DNA of 12,056 nt from Candidatus Manganitrophaceae bacterium (GTDB lineage: Bacteria > Nitrospirota > Nitrospiria > SBBL01 > Manganitrophaceae). The stretch spans positions 1-12,056 of the forward strand of contig SCUR01000353.1 of assembly GCA_004297235.1 (NCBI GenBank), read 5' to 3'. The position numbers and the translations under genes are program-made. Below are positions 6,350 to 12,056 of this stretch, one piece after another. Under the pieces are notes generated by a model. The model was not told the DNA's origin. It made no database searches and saw nothing but the letters and a program-made list of their open reading frames with translations. How positions within the stretch are numbered: the first letter of the stretch is position 1; every line of letters begins with the position of its first letter.

Positions 6350-7555
6350 ATGGCGGCCATGCTTTCAGGAAAAAAAATTCTTCTCGGAATTACGGGAAGC
6401 ATCGCCGCCTACAAGTCGCTCCAGATTCTCCGTGATTTGAAATCGATGGGGGCCGACGTACAGGTGGTGACGACCGCGGCCGCCCGCCGATTTGTTCCTC
6501 CCTTGACCCTCCAGGTTTTTTCGGGACGCCCCGTCTTCACGGACCTTTTTGATCCCCATGAAGAGGTGATCCATCTGACGTTGGCCGACGAGGCCGATCT
6601 GATCCTCATCGCCCCTGCGACCGCTCACTTCATCGCTAAAATGGCGACGGGGCTGGCCGATGATCTTCTGGGGAATCTCCTTCTGGCGGCTTCCGCTCCA
6701 ATCCTCATTGCGCCGGCGATGGATATCGGGATGTGGAATCACCCTTCCGTGACGGAGAATGTCGCCCTTCTTCAGAAGCGGGGCGTCCAAATCATCGAGC
6801 CGGAAGTCGGTCCCCTCGCCTCGGGCAAGGAGGGAAAGGGGAGACTCGCGAATGAGAAGACGATCGTTGAGAAAGTGGTCTCCCTCCTCGCATCGGAATC
6901 GAAATTGGCGGGCGAGGTGGTTCTTGTGACGGCGGGTCCGACCCAAGAGCCGATCGACCCGGTCCGTTTTATCTCCAACCGATCTTCCGGAAAGATGGGT
7001 TATGCTTTGGCGCGCGTCGCCCGCGAATGGGGCGCGCGGGTGATCCTGATCAGCGGACCGACTTCGTTGCCGACCCCTCCGGGGGTGGAGCGGATCGATG
7101 TTCGGACCGCCGAAGAAATGAAGAAGGAAGTCGAAGCCCGTTATAGCGAAGCGACCCTTGTTTTGATGGCGGCCGCCGTCGGCGATTATAGGCCTGAAGC
7201 GGTCTCCTCCCAAAAGATAAAGAAAGGGAATGCCGCCCGATCGATCCGATTGCAGGAGACCGAAGATATCCTTGCGGGATTACGATCCCGGAAAGGGAAG
7301 AAGGTCATCGTCGGTTTTGCCGCGGAGACCGAAGCGTTGCTGGAAAACGCTCGGAAGAAGCTATCCGGTAAAGGCTTGGATTTGATTGTGGCAAACGATG
7401 TCACCCAAGAAGGAGCCGGGTTCGATGTCGACACCAATATTGCGCAACTCATTGATTCGAAAGGTCGCATTGTACCTCTTCCTAAAATGCTCAAAGAAGA
7501 TCTGGCCCGGTATATCCTGAATGAGGCGGTCGGAATCAAAAAGGGCGTTTCTTGA
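6350..7555 (+). CDS. coaBC: Bifunctional phosphopantothenoylcysteine decarboxylase / phosphopantothenate-cysteine ligase
   Basis: Catalyses two successive steps of coenzyme A synthesis: CoaB joins 4'-phosphopantothenate to cysteine using CTP, and CoaC, an FMN enzyme, decarboxylates the product. The 401-residue protein is full length. CoaC domain (about 1-185): GITGSIAAYK (13-22), catalytic His75, APATAHFIAKMATG (88-101), PAMDIGMW (122-129). CoaB domain (about 188-395): VTAGPTQEPIDPVRFISN (193-210, with N210), SSGKMG (212-217), AAAVGDYRP (274-282), KIKKG with K289, VGFAAET (321-327) and DLIVANDV (344-351). Two CoaC residues differ from E. coli Dfp: Asp at position 125 (Asn there) and Ser at 158 (Cys there). 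ATG 6359 is an alternative start, three codons in. The TGA stop lies inside the -35 box of the next promoter. Confidence 0.95.
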   Translation: MAAMLSGKKILLGITGSIAAYKSLQILRDLKSMGADVQVVTTAAARRFVPPLTLQVFSGRPVFTDLFDPHEEVIHLTLADEADLILIAPATAHFIAKMATGLADDLLGNLLLAASAPILIAPAMDIGMWNHPSVTENVALLQKRGVQIIEPEVGPLASGKEGKGRLANEKTIVEKVVSLLASESKLAGEVVLVTAGPTQEPIDPVRFISNRSSGKMGYALARVAREWGARVILISGPTSLPTPPGVERIDVRTAEEMKKEVEARYSEATLVLMAAAVGDYRPEAVSSQKIKKGNAARSIRLQETEDILAGLRSRKGKKVIVGFAAETEALLENARKKLSGKGLDLIVANDVTQEGAGFDVDTNIAQLIDSKGRIVPLPKMLKEDLARYILNEAVGIKKGVS

Positions 7556-7579
7556 CTTTTTACCCTGATTTGTTATGAT
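7552..7579 (+). promoter_or_regulatory. Near-consensus sigma-70 promoter for the TPR-roadblock pair and possibly the genes beyond
   Basis: TTGACT (7552-7557), a 16-nt AT-rich spacer, then TATGAT (7574-7579): 5 of 6 matches in each box. Transcription would begin near 7585-7587, about 22 nt before ATG 7608. The coaBC stop TGA (7553-7555) is part of the -35 box. No good Shine-Dalgarno sequence follows in the leader. Confidence 0.75.
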
Positions 7580-7607
7580 CTTCAAAATTGTCCCATTGTG
7601 ATGAATC

Positions 7608-8777
7608 ATGGCCGATAAAACAGTCTCTCCTGAAATAGTGAAGCTGATGGATAAGATGACGCAGAATCCCGCATCGCGTCTTTTTGTCCCCTTGGCGGAG
7701 GAGTACCTCAAGTGCGATATGGTGGAGGAGGCGATTATCGTCCTGGCGGAAGGGATCAAGAATCACCCCAATTATGTCGCCGCACGGGTGATGCTCGGTA
7801 AAATCTACTTACAAAAAAATCAGATTCCGGAGGCGCAAAACGAGTTCGAGCAGGTGATCGGAGCGAATCCGGAAAACATCCTTGCACACAAGAAGCTCGC
7901 CGTCATTTATCAGGGACAGGGACAATCCCAAAGAGCATTGGAGGCTTGTCAGAAGGTATTGGCGATTGATCCTTCCGATAAAGAGGCGAAGGGATTGGTG
8001 GGCGTCCTAGAAAAGCAGGTGGCTTCCGAGGGCGCCTCGGAAAAGGGAATGGAGTTGTCGAACCCGCCGGTCGCGGCGGAGATCCCGGTTGCGACGGAGA
8101 CGGACAAGGTCGAATCCGCTTCGAGCCCGATTCTTCCTCCTGAGCCGGCTCTCCATTCTGATCCGGCCGCGCTGATCGAAGAAGCGCCGATCGAGGTTCC
8201 TCTTCAAATGGAACCGGCGCCGGTAGAATCGTTTCCCCCCGTCGAAGAGAATTTAAACGATCCTTTCAAAGCGCCGGCGGAGCCGGTCGCTCCCTCCATT
8301 CCGGAAGAGTTTCCCGCCGCCGTAATCGACAAGGCGCCGGAAAGCGCACCCGCCGCAACGGTCGCTCCGGATCCGATCGGCACGGAGGGGAGTTCCGCTT
8401 TTGAAGAGGATTCCTGGGAAGGGGACAAGACGGTCGTGGCCGGCTTCGAGATCCCTTCGCCGCCGAACGAGCCGCTTCCTTCCGCGAGTATGCCGCCTTC
8501 ATCGGATGCCAAGGAAGAGCCCCTTCTTTCAACGACACTCGCCTCGCTCTATATGAGCCAAGGACATTATAAAGAAGCGGCCGAGATGTATGAAAAGCTG
8601 CTTGAACGAGATCCTTCCGATGAAGAGAGCCGGCAAGGTCTTGAGAAGGCGCTCCGGCGTCTTGCGCCGGAAAATAAGGCGGAGAGCGCCTCGAACACTT
8701 CAAACCCGGACGATTCAAAGAATAAGAAAACGCGGCGTCTTCAATCTTGGCTCGACTCCATCCGGAAAAAAGAATGA
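7608..8777 (+). CDS. TPR-repeat protein with long Pro/Ala/Glu-rich linker
   Basis: 389 residues, no signal peptide or membrane segment, so probably cytoplasmic. Three tetratricopeptide-type helical hairpins fill the N-terminus (about 24-57, 58-91, 92-125; for example LGKIYLQKNQIPEAQNEFEQ and LAVIYQGQGQSQRALEACQ). Residues about 137-305 are a low-complexity Pro/Ala/Glu/Ser-rich linker. A single further TPR follows (306-340, LASLYMSQGHYKEAAEMYEK), then a charged spacer and a short tail RRLQSWLDSIRKK (376-388). TPRs bind other proteins; the partner is unknown. The gene overlaps the roadblock gene by 4 nt (ATGA), which implies translational coupling and suggests the two products act together. The start has no clear ribosome site; ATG 7601 is out of frame and runs only 5 codons. 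Exact role not recognised. Confidence 0.85.
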   Translation: MADKTVSPEIVKLMDKMTQNPASRLFVPLAEEYLKCDMVEEAIIVLAEGIKNHPNYVAARVMLGKIYLQKNQIPEAQNEFEQVIGANPENILAHKKLAVIYQGQGQSQRALEACQKVLAIDPSDKEAKGLVGVLEKQVASEGASEKGMELSNPPVAAEIPVATETDKVESASSPILPPEPALHSDPAALIEEAPIEVPLQMEPAPVESFPPVEENLNDPFKAPAEPVAPSIPEEFPAAVIDKAPESAPAATVAPDPIGTEGSSAFEEDSWEGDKTVVAGFEIPSPPNEPLPSASMPPSSDAKEEPLLSTTLASLYMSQGHYKEAAEMYEKLLERDPSDEESRQGLEKALRRLAPENKAESASNTSNPDDSKNKKTRRLQSWLDSIRKKE

Positions 8778-9133
8778 ACTTTAAAGAAAGTCTGAAAAAA
8801 CTCTCCGAGAAAATCGATGATTTGATGGGGGTCGCCATCGCCGCGTCGGACGGCATCATCGTGGAAGAATATCGGGCCGACCCAACGCTCGATCTTAATT
8901 CAATCGTCGCCGAATTCGGAGCGCTCTGGCGGACGGTGGATAAAACGAGTCAATCCGTTGAGCTCGGCTCCAGTCAAGAGATCACCATCGTCACCGAGCG
9001 GGCCGTTGTTCTCGTCAAAAAAATCAATCCGGAGTATTTCCTGCTCCTGGCCGTTGCTTCGGAAAAGAATTTTGGAAAAGGACGATTTCTGCTGAGGATG
9101 GAAGCCGCCACCTTGGTGGAGGAGTTGTCGTAG
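8774..9133 (+). CDS. Roadblock/LC7 domain protein (MglB-like family)
   Basis: 119 residues, single domain. Starting at ATG 8774 the protein shows the roadblock order: an N-terminal helix (about 4-16), GVAIAASDGIIVEEY (19-33) as the first strands, a helix (about 40-60), then QEITIVTERAVVLVKKI (68-84) and YFLLLAVASEKNFGKGRFLLRM (88-109). Members dimerise and often control small Ras-like GTPases (MglB acts on MglA) or form scaffolds. No GTPase gene is present in the window, so a GTPase-regulating role is unproven here. The start overlaps the TPR stop as ATGA; an in-frame TTG at 8747 would add 9 residues with no support from the fold. Its stop overlaps the aroQ start by 1 nt. Confidence 0.82.
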   Translation: MNFKESLKKLSEKIDDLMGVAIAASDGIIVEEYRADPTLDLNSIVAEFGALWRTVDKTSQSVELGSSQEITIVTERAVVLVKKINPEYFLLLAVASEKNFGKGRFLLRMEAATLVEELS

Positions 9134-9612
9134 TGGCGCGCATTCTTGTCCTGCACGGTCCGAACCTGAATCTGCTCGGGATCCGGGAGCCGGATCATTA
9201 CGGGACGCTCCGACTCTCCGAGATCGATCGACAGATCACCGACCTCGCTCACAAAGAGGGGGTAACGGTGGAGATTTTTCAATCCAACTCAGAAGGGGCG
9301 CTCGTCGATCGAATTCAACAAGCATTAGGCCGGTTCGATGCCCTTGTCATTAATCCGGCGGCCTACACGCATACCAGCATTGCGATTCGGGATGCCATCC
9401 TTTCCGTCGGAATTCCAACCGTCGAAGTTCACCTCTCGAATATTCACTCAAGGGAGGCTTTTCGCAAAACGTCTTTGATCTCCGATGTCGTCGTCGGCCA
9501 GGTAACCGGTTTCGGTCCTCAGAGTTATCTTCTCGGTTTGCTCGGAGCGATTGAATTTCTTCGAAATTCTATTCCTATTCGAAAAGGCAAAAAGAAAGGG
9601 GAAGGGAAGTGA
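9133..9612 (+). CDS. aroQ: Type II 3-dehydroquinate dehydratase
   Basis: Third step of the shikimate pathway: removes water from 3-dehydroquinate. 159 residues, slightly longer than the usual 145-150 because of a Lys/Gly-rich C-terminal tail. Family motifs are all present: HGPNLNLLG (8-16), Arg18 and catalytic Tyr23 in REPDHYG, SNSEG (51-55), NPAAYTHTS (74-82) with His80, and EVHLSNIHSREAFR (98-111) with catalytic His100 and Arg111. The GTG start overlaps the last base of the roadblock stop (TAGTG), and MARILVLHGPN matches the usual N-terminus. It begins the aroQ-efp-accB-accC block found in many bacteria. The stop overlaps the efp start by 4 nt. Confidence 0.96.
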   Translation: MARILVLHGPNLNLLGIREPDHYGTLRLSEIDRQITDLAHKEGVTVEIFQSNSEGALVDRIQQALGRFDALVINPAAYTHTSIAIRDAILSVGIPTVEVHLSNIHSREAFRKTSLISDVVVGQVTGFGPQSYLLGLLGAIEFLRNSIPIRKGKKKGEGK

Positions 9613-10169
9613 TTTCAACGACTGATTTTAAGAACGGCGGCAAGCTCCAATTGGACGGGGACCCCTATATTATCGTCGAGTTTCAGCATGTGAAGCCGGG
9701 AAAGGGAGGGGCCTTTGTCCGGACCAAGTTAAAGAATCTGAAAACCGGCAACCTTCTTGAGAGGACGTTCCGATCGGGGGAAAAATTTGATGAGCCCGAT
9801 CTCCTTGAACGGGAGATGCAATTCTTGTATGCTCAAGGTCCGGAATATCATTTCATGGACGCCAATACCTATGAGCAGCTTTTCCTCACGGAGGAGCAGC
9901 TTGGCTCAACGAAGGATTTTCTCAAAGAGAACATGGTGGTGAAGATCCTCTTTTTTCAAGGGAAGCCGTTGGGTGTCGACCTCCCCCTCTTCGTCGAACT
10001 GAAGGTGGTCGAAACCGCGCCGGGTATTCGGGGCGATACGGCGACCGGCGGAACCAAGCTCGCAAAACTCGAAACAGGGGGAACGGTGAAAGTGCCCCTC
10101 TACCTCGAAGAGGGGACCGTGATTAAGGTGGATACACGAACGGGAACATACGTTGAGCGTGTGAAATAG
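9609..10169 (+). CDS. efp: Translation elongation factor P
   Basis: Binds stalled ribosomes and promotes peptide-bond formation at proline runs. The 186-residue protein has the three-domain beta-barrel layout: N-terminal KOW-like domain with the tip loop HVKPGKGGAF (27-36), central OB domain with the YHFMD (55 residues on) type signature, and the C-terminal domain ending VDTRTGTYVERVK (174-186). The modifiable tip residue is Lys32, equivalent to the beta-lysylated K34 in E. coli; no modification enzyme gene is in the window, so the modification is unknown. The start is GTG, overlapping the aroQ stop as GTGA, with AAGGGGAAGG just upstream. An adjacent accB-accC pair is common. Confidence 0.96.
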   Translation: MISTTDFKNGGKLQLDGDPYIIVEFQHVKPGKGGAFVRTKLKNLKTGNLLERTFRSGEKFDEPDLLEREMQFLYAQGPEYHFMDANTYEQLFLTEEQLGSTKDFLKENMVVKILFFQGKPLGVDLPLFVELKVVETAPGIRGDTATGGTKLAKLETGGTVKVPLYLEEGTVIKVDTRTGTYVERVK

Positions 10170-10231
10170 CAGGCCCTGTCCTTTCTTCTCCCGGCTGCTG
10201 ACGCAGAGCCCTCCATTAGCAGAGAGCAATC

Positions 10232-10678
10232 ATGGATTTGAACGAGATCAAAAAATTGGCCGACTTGATGTCCGAGATGGCGTTGACCGAAATCGAATTG
10301 GAAGAGGACGGCAAAAGGATCCGACTTCGAAAAGAGATCGTCTTTGCATCCAAAGAGAGAGGTTTGGCACCCGTCGCTTCATCCCAAGTGCTGCAGGAAG
10401 CGGTCACGGCGATTGAAACAAAAGGAGAAGAGGGGCGTTATGCACTCGTCCGCTCTCCGATTGTCGGGACCTTCTATAAAGCCGCTTCGCCCGATGCCGA
10501 TCCGTATGTGGAGATCGGGGATGTTGTGAAGAAAGGGCAAATCTTGTGCATTGTAGAAGCGATGAAGTTGATGAATGAAATTGAGTCGGACGTGGACGGT
10601 AAAATCGCGGAGATTTGCGTGGAGGATGGAACGGCCGTTGAATATGGGAAGCCTCTTTTCCGAATCGAGCCGGTTTAA
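10232..10678 (+). CDS. accB: Biotin carboxyl carrier protein of acetyl-CoA carboxylase
   Basis: Carries biotin between the biotin carboxylase and carboxyltransferase parts of acetyl-CoA carboxylase, the committed step of fatty-acid synthesis. The 148-residue protein has an N-terminal helical segment (MDLNEIKKLADLM, 1-13), a short linker (about 45-67), and a C-terminal biotinyl domain: RSPIVGTFY (74-82), then the protruding-thumb region ASPDADPYVEIGD (85-97), and EAMKLMNEI (109-117) with Lys112 as the biotin attachment site. ATG 10232 has only a modest purine-rich site (AGAGAG) upstream. It lies 62 nt after efp, and an unusual 131-nt gap separates it from accC. Confidence 0.97.
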   Translation: MDLNEIKKLADLMSEMALTEIELEEDGKRIRLRKEIVFASKERGLAPVASSQVLQEAVTAIETKGEEGRYALVRSPIVGTFYKAASPDADPYVEIGDVVKKGQILCIVEAMKLMNEIESDVDGKIAEICVEDGTAVEYGKPLFRIEPV

Positions 10679-10743
10679 ATTCCAGTCAGGTAGAATCGGC
10701 CCGCTCTGTCCAAAAGTATCTCATCCTTGAAAAATAACGAGTG

Positions 10744-10753
10744 ATCACGTGAT
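10744..10753. promoter_or_regulatory. 10-bp perfect palindrome in the accB-accC gap (possible operator)
   Basis: ATCACGTGAT is fully self-complementary with a CACGTG core, and overlaps another palindrome, GTGATCAC (10741-10748). It lies in the middle of the non-coding gap. A binding factor is not known; the call as an operator is speculative. Confidence 0.3.
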
Positions 10754-10768
10754 TTTCGTGTTCCGTCT

Positions 10769-10810
10769 ATGAGTTTATTCCATGATGTCCTGATCATGAG
10801 TCAAAGGTGA
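10769..10810 (+). other. Possible 13-codon leader reading frame and hairpin just before accC
   Basis: ATG 10769 opens a frame of 13 codons (MSLFHDVLIMSQR) that ends in TGA 10808-10810, sharing its A with the accC ATG (TGATG), as in coupled genes. Inside it, CATGAT (10781-10786) and ATCATG (10793-10798) form an inverted repeat with a 6-nt loop, ending 4 nt before the AAAGG ribosome site of accC. The leader has no ribosome site of its own, so it may be chance. Confidence 0.3.
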
Positions 10811-12056
10811 TGTTTAAAAAAGTCCTGATTGCCAACCGCGGGGAGATCGCCCTCCGAATTATCCGTGCCTGTCGCGAGCTGGGGATTCAAACCGTGGCGA
10901 TTCATTCCGAAGCCGATGCCGCCTCTCTGCACGTCCGTTTCGCCGATGAGAGCGTTTGTGTCGGTCCGCCCGACGCCACCCTTTCTTACCGGAACATTCC
11001 GAACATCCTCAGCGCGGCCGAGATTACCGGCGCTGAGGCCATCCATCCGGGGTACGGATTTCTCGCCGAGAACAGCCATTTTGCCGAAGTGTGTGAATCG
11101 GCCGGAATCAAATTCATCGGCCCTTTTCCTGAATGCATCAGTTTGATGGGGGACAAAGCAAAAGCGCGTGAGACGATGATCAGAAAAGGGATTCCGGTCA
11201 TCCCCGGCAGCGAAGGAAAAGTGGCGACTGAAAAGGAAGCGATCGAGACGGCAAAAAAGATCGGTTACCCCATCATCATCAAGGCCGTGGCCGGAGGGGG
11301 CGGACGGGGCATGCGGGTTGTCCATCGCCAAGAAGAGCTGGCGAAATCATTGCAAACGGCCCAGATGGAGGCCAAGACCGCTTTCGGCGATGACGGGGTA
11401 TATATTGAAAAGTATTTCATGGATCCGCGCCATATCGAGGTTCAAATTTTGGCGGATGAAAAGGGGAAAGTGATCCATCTCGGAGAGAGGGATTGCTCGA
11501 TTCAACGGCGGCATCAGAAGCTGATCGAGGAGTCCCCTTCTCCCGTCGTCGATGACCGGTTGAGACGGGAACTGGGGGCCGCCGCATTGGAGGCGGTCAG
11601 CGCGTCGCATTACGTCAACGCAGGAACCGTCGAGTTCTTGCTCGATAAAGATCATAATTTTTACTTTATCGAAATGAATACCCGGATTCAGGTGGAGCAC
11701 CCGATCACCGAAATGGTCAGCGGAATCGATTTGGTGAAGGAACAGATCAAGATCGCCGCGGGAAGATCCCTTGAGTTTAAGCAGAGCCAAGTGAAATTAA
11801 GGGGGCATAGTTTTGAGTGCCGGATCAATGCCGAAGATCCTGAGAAGTTTACCCCCTCTCCCGGGACGATTACTTCTTTTCACCTTCCGGGGGGGCCGGG
11901 CATTCGAGTCGATTCGGGAATCTACTTGAACGGCGTTGTGACCCCGTATTATGATTCATTGATCGCAAAATTGATCGTTCATGCCGGCACCCGTGATGAG
12001 GCGATTGCAAAGATGCGGGGCGCTCTCTCGGAGTTTGTCATCGAAGGGATTAAGAC
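10810..12056 (+). CDS. accC: Biotin carboxylase subunit of acetyl-CoA carboxylase (3' end outside window)
   Basis: ATP-grasp enzyme that carboxylates biotin on AccB. The frame runs from ATG 10810 to the right edge without a stop: 415 full codons of a protein usually about 445-450 residues long, so only the end is missing. It begins KKVLIANRGEIALRIIRACRE, and carries HPGYGFLAEN, GDKAKAR with Lys116, the glycine-rich ATP loop AGGGGRGMR, HIEVQILAD, ERDCSIQRRHQK and EMNTRIQVEHP. The catalytic residues E288, N290, R292, Q294 and E296 fall at the same numbers as in E. coli AccC. AAAGG (10803-10807) is the ribosome site, close to the ATG. The preceding 131-nt gap may give it separate control from accB. 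Confidence 0.97.
   Translation, partial: MFKKVLIANRGEIALRIIRACRELGIQTVAIHSEADAASLHVRFADESVCVGPPDATLSYRNIPNILSAAEITGAEAIHPGYGFLAENSHFAEVCESAGIKFIGPFPECISLMGDKAKARETMIRKGIPVIPGSEGKVATEKEAIETAKKIGYPIIIKAVAGGGGRGMRVVHRQEELAKSLQTAQMEAKTAFGDDGVYIEKYFMDPRHIEVQILADEKGKVIHLGERDCSIQRRHQKLIEESPSPVVDDRLRRELGAAALEAVSASHYVNAGTVEFLLDKDHNFYFIEMNTRIQVEHPITEMVSGIDLVKEQIKIAAGRSLEFKQSQVKLRGHSFECRINAEDPEKFTPSPGTITSFHLPGGPGIRVDSGIYLNGVVTPYYDSLIAKLIVHAGTRDEAIAKMRGALSEFVIEGIK

Noticed and set aside
6365..7213. 282-codon open frame on the minus strand opposite coaBC
   Set aside because: It is antisense to a clear coaBC gene, shows no recognisable motif, and its composition is Arg/Gly-rich as expected from the complement of this codon usage.
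2784..8289. Identical 19-mer (GCGCCGGCGGAGCCGGTCG) at 2784-2802 and 8271-8289
   Set aside because: Both copies encode APAEPV in Pro/Ala/Glu-rich linkers; shared codon preference explains it and there are no other repeat features.
8653..8671. Stem-loop TCCGGCG / CGCCGGA with 5-nt loop
   Set aside because: It lies inside the TPR reading frame and is followed by an A-run, not a T-run, so it is not a terminator for the genes present.
9551..9581. TTGAAT...TATTCG as a promoter for efp inside aroQ
   Set aside because: Spacing is 19 nt and the -10 is a weak match; genes here are already coupled by overlap.
10727..10755. TTGAAA as a -35 box for an accC promoter
   Set aside because: At 17 nt spacing the -10 position reads TGATTT, a poor match, and other spacings are no better.
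1..12056. tRNA, rRNA, CRISPR array, insertion sequence, phage or defence genes
   Set aside because: No cloverleaf, repeat array, terminal inverted repeats or transposase/defence motifs were seen; the window is filled by housekeeping-type genes.

Overview
The window is a gene-dense stretch (about 96% coding) with every gene on the + strand, and it reads as a bacterial housekeeping chromosome segment. The gene order and the start of RpoZ (MEIISLP...IDSRYRLV) resemble what I remember from Nitrospirota (Nitrospira / Manganitrophus-type genomes). That placement is from memory and protein flavour only, not from a search. Several neighbours overlap by exactly 4 nt (ATGA or GTGA) or 1 nt (TAGTG), or are separated by only a few bases. 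No intrinsic terminator, tRNA, rRNA, CRISPR array, insertion sequence or attachment site was found, and no gap exceeds about 130 nt.

Region 1 (1-4017) holds a SagB/ThcOx-type double nitroreductase whose true N-terminus lies left of the window. It is followed by a NUDIX CoA pyrophosphatase, a lipoprotein with a SHOCT-like tail, a small zinc-ribbon relative of the Fe(II)-trafficking protein YggX, and endonuclease III. Region 2 (3953-7555) is the widely conserved block yicC - remA - gmk - rpoZ - coaBC, also seen around yloC in Bacillus. It is headed by a perfect consensus sigma-70-type promoter buried in the last codons of nth. Region 3 (7552-9133) is a TPR protein plus a roadblock/LC7 protein with its own near-consensus promoter, whose -35 box contains the coaBC stop codon. 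Region 4 (9133-12056) is the conserved block aroQ - efp - accB - accC, with accC cut by the right edge.

Functionally the window covers DNA repair (nth), RNA turnover (yicC), GMP phosphorylation (gmk), transcription (rpoZ), coenzyme A synthesis (coaBC) and hydrolysis (NUDIX), the shikimate pathway (aroQ), translation (efp), and the first step of fatty-acid synthesis (accB/accC). The TPR/roadblock pair and the lipoprotein have no assigned role.

I do not see a clearly new biological system. The points most worth a second look are the double nitroreductase whose two halves keep complementary motifs, the altered CoaC active-site residues (D125, S158), the four-cysteine YggX relative, the TPR/roadblock pair, and the structured 131-nt gap in front of accC.
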